Source: Gracilaria domingensis (Eukaryota; Rhodophyta; Florideophyceae; Gracilariales; Gracilariaceae). Taken from it: DNA of 64,000 bases. Shown piece by piece: positions 32,015-44,578 of the stretch. Position 1 is the first letter of the stretch, and every line of letters begins with the position of its first letter. Below the pieces are notes generated by a model. The model searched no databases and was not told where the DNA came from. It saw only the letters and a list, made by a program, of their open reading frames with translations. The stretch lies in contig VCMS01000032.1 of the NCBI GenBank assembly GCA_022539475.1, forward strand, positions 186,001 through 250,000, written 5' to 3'. The position numbers were made by a program, and so were the translations under genes.

Positions 32015-33390
32015 GAGAAGTGCGAACAATGAACGCGGCTGTGAGTAACTTCTTCTTCTTCTTCTTTAGTATGGTCTGCAACTCCTCATTGCGAAGAAGC
32101 AGGAAAACTACGCTAAGCTTAACGTAATTCTCCGTCCTTAAGAAGGCCAAAAACTTCGACGGGTGTTGCTTAATCAAGTCTAGCCGAGGTTTCCTTCTCG
32201 CTCTCTTGACGTTGGGAGCTCGTTTCGCCGGGATATGCTTGTGAGTGGGCACCGGAAAAGAACGTGGTCTACTTTCTTTTTGACATGGCTGTGAGTAACA
32301 AAGTTTGCGTAATGGTATTCTGGGGATGGAAGGTCAGTGTTAAGTCTCATCTCATATTGGGATTCCTGGTAGGGGGTGGGGCGCAATCGATTGCAGGCGA
32401 AATGTGCACCACTGGAGATCCGTGATTTCAATGAAACCAAAGCGCTGAAATCGTGATTGCTGCAGAACATAATGCTTGTTACTCTTCTTGCTTAATAACT
32501 GCAATCAATTGTCATTATGGTGATCCTAATCGTTTCATGAACATTTCATCTTATACATTGACTTGAAATTCACAGAGTTTCACATGCTGCGCTGTTAAAG
32601 TAATCTTTTTTGCATTGGATTGATCTTTGAAAACTGCGTAAACATAGTTTGGCAACAAGACTGGATCAAGATGGCGACGACTGTCATGATAAGCAGGTAT
32701 AAACTTTCTGTAGCTGTTCACGGCATGTTCCCAATGCAGTCTCATCATTGTTATAACATCTTTTTATCACGCTCACAAAGTTGGCAATCCAAGTTCTGAG
32801 CCACTCCAATGGTTTCGCCCATTTTTCCATCTCCAAAGGTTGTTGGTCTTAATGTGCATAGATGTTTCTGCTTCAAGAAGAACCTCTGCACTCCGTTGCA
32901 ATGATTATCTTGATTGCAATAGATCTAGATGAGTGCCATTCTGATTGCAGCGCACCAATGGTTCATAATTGGAATCATGATTCAAGAAGATCATTTTGAG
33001 TGCAATTATATGCAATCTAATGTTCCCCTTGAGGATTCCAACCCTCGCTCTGAGCGCTCTTGTCTGTGCCGTGTATCCAAAGTTGGCCTATTTCCTTCTT
33101 CAGATATCAAAGGACATTCGCCTCACATCGTCACGATCATGAAAATGTGAAAGGAATACGATGATGATGGTCGTCGACCTGCAAGTGAACAGGGCTTGCA
33201 TGAGAGAGAGAGAGGTTTCTTTATTGTGGGCTTGGCTCCCTTAGGAATCCTAAGTTAGGGTGTGGGGCCTTGGTTTGTGGGGGGCTTGACAGCTGCATCA
33301 CAACTTCCAATTCATAATGATGGCTTTAAGACTGCAATAAAGTTCTATAAATTGCAGTGGAAATTCCGCAACTTACAGAGCTTGAAGACA
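32015..33390. other. Intergenic region
   Basis: No gene is established. A minus-strand segment at about 32070-32290 encodes a Lys/Arg-rich stretch (KHIPAKRAPNVKRARRKPR) but does not connect to convincing exons. GGCTGTGAGTAAC occurs twice, at about 32037 and 32286, and a (TTC)n run lies near 32050. A GA run lies near 33204-33213. From 32,500 on the region is A/T-rich, with several TTGATTGCA-like words. Confidence 0.45.
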
Positions 33391-33463
33391 GTTCCTGTTG
33401 TGTAGTTGGTTAGCACGCAAGACTCTGAATCTTGAAGCCTGGGTTCAAGTCCCAGCAGGAACT
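33391..33463 (+). tRNA. trnQ-CUG: tRNA-Gln (anticodon CTG)
   Basis: A full cloverleaf can be drawn. Acceptor GTTCCTG pairs with CAGGAAC, the D-arm GTGT/GCAC has loop AGTTGGTTA, the anticodon stem CAAGA/TCTTG encloses CTCTGAA with CTG at positions 34-36, and the T-arm CTGGG/CCCAG has loop TTCAAGT. The CCA is not encoded, as in nuclear tRNAs. A T5 run about a dozen bases downstream is a plausible RNA polymerase III terminator. The T-loop and D-loop supply the internal B and A promoter boxes. Confidence 0.95.
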
Positions 33464-33473
33464 TCAGTTCCCG

Positions 33474-33479
33474 CTTTTT
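33474..33479 (+). terminator. Putative Pol III terminator of tRNA-Gln
   Basis: A run of five T follows the tRNA by about a dozen bases. Confidence 0.55.
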
Positions 33480-33647
33480 CGATTCACTTCTTCCAGAATC
33501 TGGAATCCCATATTTTGCAGGCACCGTGCTCAAAAATCCGGACCGACGATGGGAGCCGTTGGCAGGGAGAAGACTCGCGACCAGCAGAGTCCCGAGCCTA
33601 TCTTGATAGTTCGGCTGATCTTCGTTAACGCAAGATTTGCATTTAAT

Positions 33648-33678
33648 GTACCGTCGGTACCAACAGTACCGACGGTGC
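33648..33678. repeat. Hairpin with GTACCGTCGGTAC arms
   Basis: GTACCGTCGGTAC is followed after five bases by GTACCGACGGTGC, a near-perfect inverted repeat. The same core CCGTCGGTAC recurs at 38129-38143 and in the hairpin at 63331-63364. Confidence 0.75.
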
Positions 33679-33920
33679 ACCAGCTGCTTTGCGCTCTGAC
33701 ATCAAGTGAATTAAGAAATGGAAGGCTAGAACAGTTGATCTTAGTTTACCTTCGTACACAAGTTTCGTACAGCTTTACAAAGATCTTCGGCCCAGCAATC
33801 GCCGTTAGGTCTGTCGTTTTTTTTCTTATTTTTTTTTTTGGTTTGTGCGTCCCGGTTACTCAACCAAAACTTTCAGTTACGCTGCAAGTTGCAGGCGTGA
33901 AGTATTCACAAACAATCACC

Positions 33921-34109
33921 ATGTCTTGGGGGTTCCTTGGTCCGATAACCTGGAGAACACGTAATGGTTCTCGCATAACGATATTCGGCGTATGGCTTTT
34001 GGTTCCAGCCGTTGGGCTTCTGGCTTCCAGCCTTCGTCGCAGTCCTGGAGTGTCACAGGATTCCCCCGCAGAGAAAGCACTGGAATCGTCCTCTTCCGAA
34101 GATGACTGA
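33921..34109 (+). CDS. Possible small membrane protein
   Basis: A 62-codon frame starts in a good context (CACCATGTC). It has one hydrophobic segment (TIFGVWLLVPAVGLLASSL) and a Ser/Asp/Glu-rich end. The frame is open further upstream without a Met of good context. I do not recognise it; it could be an exon of a longer gene or spurious. Confidence 0.3.
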   Translation: MSWGFLGPITWRTRNGSRITIFGVWLLVPAVGLLASSLRRSPGVSQDSPAEKALESSSSEDD

Positions 34110-34293
34110 CCCTGTCACGTGAAACCATTTCTGTCAAATCAAGTGCGAGTGCATCTTCACAAGTTTCTTATATGGATGGGAGGAGCCCGATGACGAAGCA
34201 GGTCAGATCCCAAACTTAGCACTTAGTTTTTGCAATTCACATATGCGTATGTCCAGTTAATTAAGTATCGGATGATTATCAGTTCTTGGATCC

Positions 34294-35267
34294 TCAAACG
34301 TTATTTAATGCGTCAAGAAGAAGTGATTGCGATTCACTCATGGACTCTACCGACGCTGTAGGCATGGGAACAGGCTCTGATCCTGTGTCTCCGAACTGTT
34401 GTTCGGTCATATTGTCGAGTCCGACTCCACCCTTTAGTGTCAACAGGATAGTGGTGACTACTTTGTCTTGGAAACGGCTTTCGATGGCCATCGTACGAGT
34501 CTGTACTGGACCACATGGAGCGTCGTTATGGACTTGGAAGAGGTGGTTCAATCGCACAAAATCTGTGCCGCTCACGTGTGACCTTTGTTTACGGTCGATC
34601 GGAGCATTTGCAAGTATTCTCGGTAGACTTGGCGCTTCTGTTGTATGATCTTCCTCGGCAAGCAATGTGTAGTCATATGATTCCGCGGGTGATCTTGAAA
34701 GGTTATCGATGTTGAGCGGTTCGTTTGAATCATACTCAGGAGGTTGTGGAGTTATGGTGATGACGTTGTTAAGGTTCCCATGTGCGTCTCGAGCTGTGGG
34801 ATCCAACGGATTGTGCCTGTTATATCAAAACACACAAATAAATGAACAACGGGAACAAAGGTTAGTGTTTGCTTCCTTGGCCCGCAACTATATCGCTTCG
34901 TATAGGTAGTATGTGTCGTCGGAACTAGACGAAAAAGGAGTGCAATATCTTACTTCCAGTTGCCATCAACAATGAACTTGTACTGAAAAGTACCTACCGG
35001 TAGCGCCAAGACAGTTGCAAACTCGGCCGGATGGGTTCTGCTTAGCTGTGTTTTTCGGCTCCAATCATCCCATGCGCCTGTTATGTACACAGAGTAGCCG
35101 CCATTGTTCCACTTGAATTCAGTGGGTACAATATGCTCGACACTACTGTTGTTCCGGTCATCGATATCAAGCGTAGAGTACGATTCTTGAGGAAGAGTAG
35201 CGTCGCTAGAGGTTTGATGGTCTTCTGAAACTGAAAGTTCGCTGGGACGTGATACTGTTCCTCCCAT
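34294..35267 (-). CDS. AMPK/SnRK1 beta subunit
   Basis: This is the scaffold subunit of the AMPK/SNF1/SnRK1 energy-sensing kinase. Exon 1 (34954-35267) starts MGGTVSRPSE, an N-myristoylation signal (Gly2, Ser6). It carries the CBM48 glycogen-binding domain: VPTEFKWNNGGYSVYITGAW, then LPVGTFQYKFIVDGNW. After a 137 nt GT-AG intron, exon 2 (34294-34816) continues HNPLDPTARDAHGNLNN and the C-terminal ASC domain that binds the alpha and gamma subunits: APSLPRILANAPID, then VRLNHLFQVHND and RFQDKVVTTILLTLKGG. The total is 278 residues, a usual length. The intron lies just after the tryptophan that ends the carbohydrate-binding motif. A Ser/Gln-rich tail follows the ASC domain. Confidence 0.92.
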
Positions 35268-36790
<1,523 letters not shown>

Positions 36791-37357
36791 CTAGGAAGCA
36801 GGTGCACCGTCCTGTGAGTTCTGTTTCTCCTTAAGGTCCTTAATAGCAGCCTTGATGGCATCTTCCGCCAACATAGAGCAATGCAGTTTGACAGGTGGTA
36901 GTTTGAGCTCCTTCGCAATATCGCTGTTTTTGATCTCTTTCGCGTCATCGACGTTTCTGCCCTTGACCCATTCAGTGGCAAGCGAAGAAGATGCAATGGC
37001 GGAGCCACATCCAAACGTCTTAAATGCGGACTCCACGATTTCGCCTTTGTCATTGACTCGGATCTGAAGTTTCATGACATCGCCACACGCAGGGGCTCCA
37101 ACCAGACCAGTACCGACGTTCTTGTCTTGCTTATCAAGGCTCCCGACATTTCTGTTGAACACAGAAGAAACATTTTGTTAGGTACTGGGTATGTAGCAAT
37201 TCGAAGCGTGGGTCGAAGCGCGGGTGATACAAAAAGCTTACCTTGGGTTTTCGTAGTGGTCGATTACCTTATCGTGGTAGCAACGGGCGCGCTTGGCCAA
37301 GGCGTTCAGAGCAGAGGTTCGACTCTTCTGAAGTGTAGTTGCAGTGGTCCTGATCAT
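36791..37357 (-). CDS. ISU1: Mitochondrial Fe-S scaffold protein IscU, two exons
   Basis: IscU is the scaffold on which [2Fe-2S] clusters are assembled in mitochondria with NFS1 and frataxin. Exon 1 is 37242-37357 and exon 2 is 36791-37151, joined over a 90 nt GT-AG intron that splits an Arg codon. The product is 158 residues. The first 29 or so (MIRTTATTLQKSRTSALNAL and on) form a basic, hydroxylated mitochondrial presequence. The mature protein begins YHDKVIDHYENPRNVGSLDK. The three cluster-ligand cysteines are present in GAPACGDVMKLQ, FKTFGCGSAIASSS and VKLHCSMLAEDA, as is the LPPVK motif bound by the Hsp70 chaperone. Everything expected of an active scaffold is intact. Confidence 0.97.
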
Positions 37358-38785
37358 CGTTTTGTGTTCAGACGTTACAAGCGCAACTCGGCCAAACAAG
37401 CGAAACTAACCGACAACAGTGAGTGTAAATATTTGATCAAAGAACGGCGCCGGTACGAGTACGCGGGAAGGTTGTTGTCGTAACCGCAACTAGTTGCCGT
37501 GGGGATGTGTCCAAAGTGTCAATGTTAACCGATACGGAGAAGCGTGTTCAGACGTGGAGAAAGGATTGCTGCGTTACCTTGACACGAACTTGCGACGCAA
37601 CAAGATGAAACGGTGCAAAAGAAGAGCTGCAATCTTGGCATCTGCACGCCCGCATGTCTGGGCAAACCTCGGCCAGGAACTGATGTGCCGGGGGCCGTCG
37701 ATAGCCGTTAACTACTGTAAGCCATGCTTACAGCGAGTGGAAGCTCATTGAAACAAAGCAAAAGTTTTGTGTGTCATTCGCGTTTTGGGGCTGCTGACAA
37801 TTTTGTACTACCCTTGTACTGTACAAAATTTGTTCGTTCCGTATGATGCGTTAAGATGGGTAAGATGATACTGCGAAGGTACCAAAGGTGCAAACGATGA
37901 TCGGGCAGCGGTCAGGTTGGCGTGTGCTATGCAGAAAGTGGTGCGGAATGGACGACCACGAGTGGGCTGCGAGCGCATCGCGGCGAAGACGGCGCGGCCA
38001 AAAGCGGCTGAGACCAGCACACAGTGATGAAGGGAAATAAAGGCGACAAAATATGTTGTCCTGTTGCCGCCGAGCGCCACGCGTGGGCACGGAGGGGCGT
38101 CCAGACGCGATCGGCTGGCCACACTCGCGGTACCGTCGGTACCTTGGGAGTACAGCAGCCAATCAACATGGGCGACGCGCGCACTGAAGTCAATTCAGCG
38201 GCCGCCGCCGCGTAGCATTCTCGGCGCCCACGTGACCGGCGCTACGCGCGGCGGCGCGGCGCTACTAACCGGTCCGGCGTGGATCTGACTTAGGCGTAAC
38301 CGGTCCGCCGCGCGCCCCGGCGGTGGCCCTAAGATGGCTTAATCTGGCTTAATCAAGCGTCGTGCGTAGCGGCGGCGGCGGCGCGGAAGCGCGCTTTTCG
38401 GCGCTTTTAGGCAAAATTACGTGCCGGCCGTTTCAGTTTTGTCAGCGACGCTGTTTTGCGCTTATTTGCGCGCGGGGCGCACGCCACTTTGCGCCGGCCG
38501 CCGCCAAAAGCTGTGCGAGAAAGCGCCAAAACTGCTGGAAGGAGAAAGCTTCTGCTTGAACAGTAGCACCGTTGAATTTGGTTTTCGCGCGAATCTTTCG
38601 CCCATTCGCGCGAGCGTGCCGCCGACAGTAGCAACTAGGCGTAGCTTGACACAGTGCTCACACTCTTTTGCATGGCAGCGTGACGCGGTGCTGTTCACCA
38701 CCCTCGAAAAAGACTCCTCGCTCAACGCTTCACATTGTTTGCGGCCACACTCAATTTGAGTCGCTCGCGCAAAATCCTCTCCACC
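37358..38785. other. Intergenic region rising to high GC
   Basis: This is shared upstream DNA of IscU (minus) and the RRM gene (plus). GC content rises after about 37,900. It contains GGTACCGTCGGTACC at 38129-38143 and an E2F-core GCGCCAAA at 38523-38530, about 260 bp upstream of the RRM start. No gene is supported. Confidence 0.5.
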
Positions 38786-40216
38786 ATGACCGTGCCGTAC
38801 GATGAACGAGCCGCCTCTCCGCGCCGCGACGCGCCGCAAGAGAAGGACCCCTATCCGCGCAAGCCCCACGACCGAGACCACCATCGCTACCACCACGAGC
38901 GCCCCGACCACCCCCGTCGCGACAACCAAAGCCGCCACTACGCCCGCGGATCTGACGACCGCCTCTCGCCCCAGCGCCGCCACCCCTCCGCCACCGACCC
39001 CTACCACCCCGACCACGACCAGCGCTCGCCAGACCGCCCCAACCATCGCAACCGAGACGGCGACCCGCCCCGCCACCCCGATGGCCGCCCATCACCGCCC
39101 AGTCGCCCCAACGACACCCAACTCGCGCATCCCAACCCCGACCATGGCCAGAATGGCAACCGAGCTCCCGCTGTCGAAAGTGACCCCGAAAGCGACCGCA
39201 ATGACCGCCGTTATGAGCCCCACCGCCCCACCGAGCCCCGTGGACCCGACGGGAGAGCTGATGACCATCATCACCCGCCCATTGCTTCGGAGCCTGCTCC
39301 CGATTCAGAGCAGCTGCACCGATCAGACTCTCACGGTGAACATCCCAACGTGGCGGGGCCGTCAGAGAACGGCAACTCCGCTGACGATGCCCGCATAGAA
39401 AGCGACAAAAACGCACAAGGCGCTCACTCTGCTGTTCAGCCAGATGCTGACGGTAGCAGTCCCGCCCTCATCAACTTGTTTGTGCGTAATGTCGCGAGGC
39501 ACGTCGTGGAGGACCAGTTGGTCAATTTGTTTAGTAAGGTAAGGCATTGGCTCGTGGAGCTCTGCAACTTTTCACTTGTGTATCGACCTTGTCTCTCTGA
39601 TCGCAGTCTTAACTAACATTTCTTCTTTGTGCCATGGGCTCCACCACGCCCCTCACTGACATGACAAAAACTTATTTAGTTTGGCAAAGTTGATTCTGCG
39701 ATTGTTGTGCGTGATCCTCTTTCAGGAGAGTGCCGTGGATTCGGCTTCGTCAAGGTGTATTCAGAAGATTCAGCGAAAGCCGCCATAGAGAATCTGCGTG
39801 ATTTCGAATTTGAAGGTCGTAAAATATCCGTTGAAAGAGCGAAGAGAAATGCACCGCATCAGAGAACGCCGGGAGCGTACATGGGCATTGATCGACGGAT
39901 TCGAGACAGGTATGCGGGCATTAAACGTGCGAGAGAGTATGATTCAGGTTATGGCTATGGCGATCCGTACATGAGAAGAGGTGCATATAGAGGCAGATAT
40001 GGGGAAGCTTCGAGACCCAGATATGATGATCGAGGCTGGGATTCAAGACGTGATCACCGTCCTCCGTATGGACGTTCTCCGTATGATGAGCGTGATCGAG
40101 TTAGAAGGAGGTATGACGAAGGTCCACGCTATCCACCTCGGGACTTGGATCGGGATCAGCGTTTTCGAGAACGCCAGCCTCCAGTCCCACGGGAATCGGC
40201 GGATGATTATATATGA
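38786..40216 (+). CDS. SR-like RNA-binding protein with one split RRM, two exons
   Basis: Probably a splicing regulator of the SR/TRA2 type. Exon 1 (38786-39538) encodes a 220-residue Arg/Asp/Pro/His-rich domain with many SP, RD and DRD dipeptides, then the start of the RRM (LINLFVRNVARHVVEDQLVN). After a 141 nt GT-AG intron of phase 0, exon 2 (39680-40216) gives FGKVDSAIVVRDPLSGECRG and FGFVKVYSEDSAKAAIENL, then a C-terminal RG/RD/YR-rich tail. Total 429 residues. RNP2 (LFVRNV) and RNP1 (RGFGFVKV) are both good. The intron divides the RRM between RNP2 and RNP1. Low-complexity domains on both sides fit nuclear-speckle proteins. Confidence 0.9.
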
Positions 40217-41539
40217 TGTAGTGTGTTCCAATCTCAGGAGTGGGTACGTTGCTCTCCAGATGTGTGGGGATAAGGCGAATTTCATCTAGAGGTCAACGTT
40301 TTAAGTCGTTTCAGGTATGGCGGAGCAGAGCTTGTAAGGTTCTATGTATGAACGGCCGATTTTCTCAACGTTCGTTCATTATATCCTGGCAGCACCAAAC
40401 CAAAGGTCAAATCTTACAGAATATCTTCAACATATGGTTGCTGCATCCACCGCTTCCATCTATGTCATACAGAAATAGACGTGGTATTCCTTGCGTGCAA
40501 CATCAAGTCTACATGAATCCAGTCCCTCGTGTGCTCTTCAAAAGATCGAGAAAGTCACAACAACAGAATTCAACTAAGGCTGCTCCAAATGCGTACATAA
40601 ACCACAGAGAAATTTCAGAGCCTAACAATTCAGAGCTTCTATTGTCGGCATATTCCTCGAAAGGGATTCATTCATCTCTTCAATCGAAATCGATATGTGT
40701 TTTGGAGACGTCAAGAGCCAGACACGATTTTCATGAAGAAGATGTGAAGAAAAGAGTAATGTGCAAGACTTCGGCACTGAAGCCAAATTGATTACTTCTG
40801 AGAAGCTTTCTGCTTTCCACTTGTGCCATGCCCAATACTCGAAGCGAACAAACCATCCAACTTTCAACAAAGAAGATGTCATGCAACCAGTTCTGCATTC
40901 TATACGACTCTTGTTACTCACGTCGACTTGTGTCGAAGTTTCTGTCGAGATTCTTCTCTCAACTCAGGGGTTTCTATTTGCATTTTGAAACCCAAGAAGC
41001 CATCATCTTGATTCAAATGTCAAGCGCGACGCACCAAGAGCCTAGAGCCAGTGATCCAGATCTCAGTGAGGGCGTGTTGATTTTAGAATCAATTCTTTCT
41101 CCTCAGATCATGCAGGCTGTTGGCTCAGTATTATTTTGTACATCATGAGATGGGGAGGTTATCAACCCCCTATATCTAGTCAGGGCGTAACCAAAACCGT
41201 GTGAAACCTGACACGACTTACCGATCTAACTTGTTCGCCTTTAACACCTTATCCGCTGCTTTAGGGGGGTGACTCCGCCGAAACTTAACAACCCGCCCAT
41301 CAGTTGATGATAGTATATGTCACCTGAAGACTAATAGAACACGCCAATCCTCGTTGACATGGAATATACCAAGGAAGGCAGGGCTATACATAGTGCAACT
41401 TTCTAAACGTTGTAAAGGCGTACAGAGAATGGTTATGGAGCGATCCTTCTCACGTCGATTAAGGGATTAAGAACCAGTCCAGAACTAGTCGTTTTATACG
41501 GCGCATCTCTTGCGGTGATCTACACTTTGTAACAAAATA
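40217..41539. other. Interval with unclear coding potential
   Basis: Three consecutive frames on the plus strand (about 40350-40791, 40761-40988, 40990-41148) have fairly normal composition (for example ARHDFHEEDVKKRV, LITSEKLSAFHLCHAQYSKR, ETQEAIILIQ) but change frame without obvious introns. They could be 3' untranslated sequence, a decayed gene or an unrecognised spliced gene. A hairpin CGTGT/ACACG lies near 41190. Confidence 0.3.
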
Positions 41540-42364
41540 TTATATGTTCACTTGGCCTTGGCCGGCTGCCTCGAATTCTAGCTTGAGACCGCCACCCGGG
41601 CCAGCAACCAAGGAAGTAATGGTGTCCCCTTCCGCTTTTGGGGGTGGAGGCAACGTAGGAGGTCCTTCGATATATTCTAGGGACACCGACACGGAAGCGG
41701 TAGCAAGGCTCCCGTTGTAGGATATATCGATTATCGGGGCTTTGTTCTTGGTTTCCTTAGGATAGTACAAATCGATAGCTGAGGCCGTGACTTCGGTCAT
41801 AGCGACAGAAACTCTGTCTACTAAATAGTCATTCTCAAAGACGATCTTAATTTCCGGGGCTTTGTTCAGTCGATCGACTGGGAAGTACTTCTCGTACAAA
41901 GCCGGTGACGGGGCGTCAGGATCGGTTGCAGTGGATTCCGTGGAATCTTCTTTCGTTTGTTCAACTTCCTTCTTATCTTCTTCTTGCTCCTCCTCCTCCT
42001 CCTCAGTGGGCATTGTGAACCCCTTAAAGAACTCCGTCTTATCCAAACGAGGAATCACACCTGTCTTCACTTCTTTCTTGGGCTTGAAGTCAGCTTTCGG
42101 CTGGAATTTTTCTGGCACGTCTGGGAAATCTTTTGTCATTCCGTCCTCAACCCATGCCTTGTAGAATGCCTCTCCACCAGGCATTCCGCCGGTAAACACG
42201 TTTTCTTTAAAGCCGGTTTTCCCCACCGACGTCCACAACGAGTCGGGATCTTCTTTGACAGCCATTCGCACGCGAGCAGTCTGCGCGACGGGTCGCTCAC
42301 GCACAACATCACCTTTAAAGGCTGTTGTACGTAGCAAAGTATTCGGAGTGATAACAAAAGCCAT
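41540..42364 (-). CDS. Plastid-targeted protein of unknown function
   Basis: A 274-residue intronless gene. The N-terminus MAFVITPNTLLRTTAFKGDV ends near a VRM-A cleavage-like site, a typical red-algal plastid transit peptide. The mature part starts with TSVGKTGFKENVFTGGMPGG and EAFYKAWVEDGMT, a Gly-rich motif region I cannot assign. A Glu/Asp/Lys-rich linker follows (about 120-160), then a beta-rich C-terminal region with APEIKIVFENDYLVDRVSV, AIDLYYPKE and APIIDISYNGSLATASVSV. The acidic linker joining two conserved-looking parts resembles thylakoid or phycobilisome accessory proteins, but this is only an impression. There are no cysteines and no membrane segment. Confidence 0.75.
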   Translation of the reverse strand: MAFVITPNTLLRTTAFKGDVVRERPVAQTARVRMAVKEDPDSLWTSVGKTGFKENVFTGGMPGGEAFYKAWVEDGMTKDFPDVPEKFQPKADFKPKKEVKTGVIPRLDKTEFFKGFTMPTEEEEEEQEEDKKEVEQTKEDSTESTATDPDAPSPALYEKYFPVDRLNKAPEIKIVFENDYLVDRVSVAMTEVTASAIDLYYPKETKNKAPIIDISYNGSLATASVSVSLEYIEGPPTLPPPPKAEGDTITSLVAGPGGGLKLEFEAAGQGQVNI

Positions 42365-44005
42365 AGAAATATTCGTGCGATACGTTTGTTACGCTGCTCG
42401 ATTCGAAAGCAAACGATGAAGTGATCAAGCTGGTAGCTCTTCGAATATGCAGTTCAATGCTATGAGCATGAGGGCCTGAGGGATGCGCTTCTCAAGGAGG
42501 ATGGAGATATGATATGTTATGGAGCTCTCCCAGACGTCAGTTGAAGTTGCTGATGGGCGAACCTGAGGTAGGGCATAGGTTTGAGATCGCCTCCTTAACC
42601 ACTTGGCGGACACCAATTGGTTCAAATGAATCTCGAGTACAACAACCGTTGTTTAGAGTTAACAACGCATGAATGGCGCAGATCTGTACGTGTACAGGTA
42701 TGAAAATACTATTGTTGGAGAGAAAAACGGTAAAAGTTAAAATATTTTTTTTAAATGTTAAAACATTTCCCCTTTCAACACAATTGTCACTCCTCATCAT
42801 CATGACGGCGATAGGCCAGGCAGCCCTTCTGGGCCCTTTGTTGAGAACAAGTGCTCTCTTTCTTCTGTCTACGTGTATCGAGAATCCGTACCGAACAGTT
42901 GTTGTTACCCCTGGTACTGCGAGTGTTGTAGGCAAGGTAAAACTTTTAAGTTACGGCGTACCGATAAAGTAATTTGAGCCTCCCAACATGATGACGATCT
43001 CCCTGCTTCATGCGGAAACCCAACACGTGCGGGAAAAGAGGCAATGGGACCCAAACTGCACGCAGTTTTGCGAGAGCATGAAAGTGCAACTCGACGCAAC
43101 GTTGCACGCACCTCAAGTGATATTTGGCTCCATTGCTACCCAGTCTCGAGCCATCAACCCTCGAGACTCGAAGAAACATTTGTTTGGGCATCGACAGGCA
43201 ATGGATCGGCACGTGACGTTGCTTGTTCGGACCAAGCGTAGAGGTCCGCTCGCGACGTGTACGACACTGAATGGCGGAACGCGGCGAGCCGCTGCAACGC
43301 CACGCGAACGCACGTGCAGTGGGGCCACATTGCTTGGCAACGGAAAGACCGGCAAATGGCCGTTCGGGCCAGAACACTTCGATCCGCCGCTTTCGCCGTT
43401 TCCCGTCAGCGTCCAGACCGAAGGTGCTAGCCATGAGCGCCGTAAGCGGCAGAGAGGGGGCATCTAGGGTTCACACGTCTGCCAGCAAGGGGGGCGCTGC
43501 CGCCAGGGAACGGGGCGATTGGCGGGCGAGCGCGCCGGCGCCGGACCGGAACGCATTAATGGCGACGCGCGGACCATGCGCGCTGAAATGCAACGACCCG
43601 CACGCAGATGTAAACAAGCCGCAGAGGCGTTTCATACGCGGCGCGCTGGCGCGCTGGCGCGCGAGCGAGTGCCCCGCCACGGGCTCGGACGCCTTCGCAT
43701 ACTGGTGCCGTCAAACGTATCGCGTGCGTTCCTCGGCTCCTCTCACAACGCCGCACAACCCTTTTGGTTCACTCCGCGCCGACGGCTCCACGCGCTGCCC
43801 TTCGTCGGGAGACGTAGGCATTGCCTGCCACCTTCCTCCAGCGCCGTGTGCTCGTCGCTTCTTTCCGTTCACCTTCAGTAGTTCACCTCTCGCTGCTCGC
43901 CGTATACCTCATACCCCGTCTGTTTTAATGCGCCTTCGTTCGACGTTCTCTCGCTTTCATCTCTTCTCCCGTTTTCGTTCATCTATCCGCGCCCGTCGTA
44001 AACGC
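42365..44005. other. Intergenic region, GC-rich towards the phosphatase gene
   Basis: This is shared 5' DNA of the plastid gene (minus) and the phosphatase gene (plus). Long open frames after 43,250 reflect high GC. A tRNA-like A-box/B-box arrangement near 42555-42607 on the minus strand does not fold into a tRNA. No gene is supported. Confidence 0.5.
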
Positions 44006-44578
44006 ATGAGCGATTCGCCCGAAGCGGCTACCAAAGCCGCATCGGAAGCTGCCAAAGTAGCGACCTCTGCCAAGAGTCCTCTAGCCTCCCCCGCTTCAAC
44101 CGACCTTGCTGCCATAGCAGCCGACGAATCCCACTCCAAGCCATCTCAACAAAACTCCATTTCGACCACAACTCCAAGTAGCGACCCAGCTACCGAAACA
44201 AATCGCGACTCTTTTGCCGAGCCATCCAACTCCGCTTCCAGGACTCCATCATCCGATTCCGACGACGGCGACACAATTGTCGATGAGCCGCCGTCCAAGC
44301 AACCCATATCCCCTGTTTCCGCCGCGAGTGGCCAAAATCCAACCCCTCCTCTTGATATCATTCATTCCGTTGCAAATACATCCTCCGTGCCCCCACTCTC
44401 GCCAGTTAGTGATTCCACAACCCCAACCCCTCGCACAGGCGTGTTTTCGATCTTTTCTCCTCGTAATGGCAAGTCTACTTCGCCTCTGCGTCGCTTGTTC
44501 TCTCCTCGTTGGTTTAGTGCGCCCCCTGTTGAGCGCGAAACAGAATCCACCATCACGACAACCCCCCACGAAGAATGA
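44006..44578 (+). CDS. Ser/Thr/Pro-rich N-terminal region of the phosphatase gene, or separate upstream frame
   Basis: A 190-codon frame starts MSDSPEAATKAASEAAKVAT and is composed mostly of Ser, Thr, Pro and Ala with SP/TP sites, so it is probably disordered. It ends at a TGA that overlaps the ATG of the next frame (ATGA, 44575-44578). Read through a possible GC-AG intron (donor GCAAGT at 44469, acceptor ACAG ending 44614; 146 nt) it joins the phosphatase frame in phase. That would make a single 357-residue protein with a disordered N-terminus. The pyrimidine-rich tract before the acceptor supports this. Confidence 0.6.
   Translation: MSDSPEAATKAASEAAKVATSAKSPLASPASTDLAAIAADESHSKPSQQNSISTTTPSSDPATETNRDSFAEPSNSASRTPSSDSDDGDTIVDEPPSKQPISPVSAASGQNPTPPLDIIHSVANTSSVPPLSPVSDSTTPTPRTGVFSIFSPRNGKSTSPLRRLFSPRWFSAPPVERETESTITTTPHEE

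Noticed and set aside
33204-33213. GA run as a possible third LINE tail
   Set aside because: Flanking sequence shows no similarity to the LINE 3' end found at 16.5 and 48.5 kb.
37280-37320. GGTTCGACTC B-box-like sequence suggesting a tRNA
   Set aside because: It is inside IscU exon 1 and too close to the A-box-like sequence for a tRNA.
42555-42612. tRNA-like A-box and B-box arrangement on the minus strand (GCCAAGTGGTTAAGG ... GGTTCGCC)
   Set aside because: No acceptor stem and no T-arm pairing can be formed; at most a decayed tRNA-derived relic.
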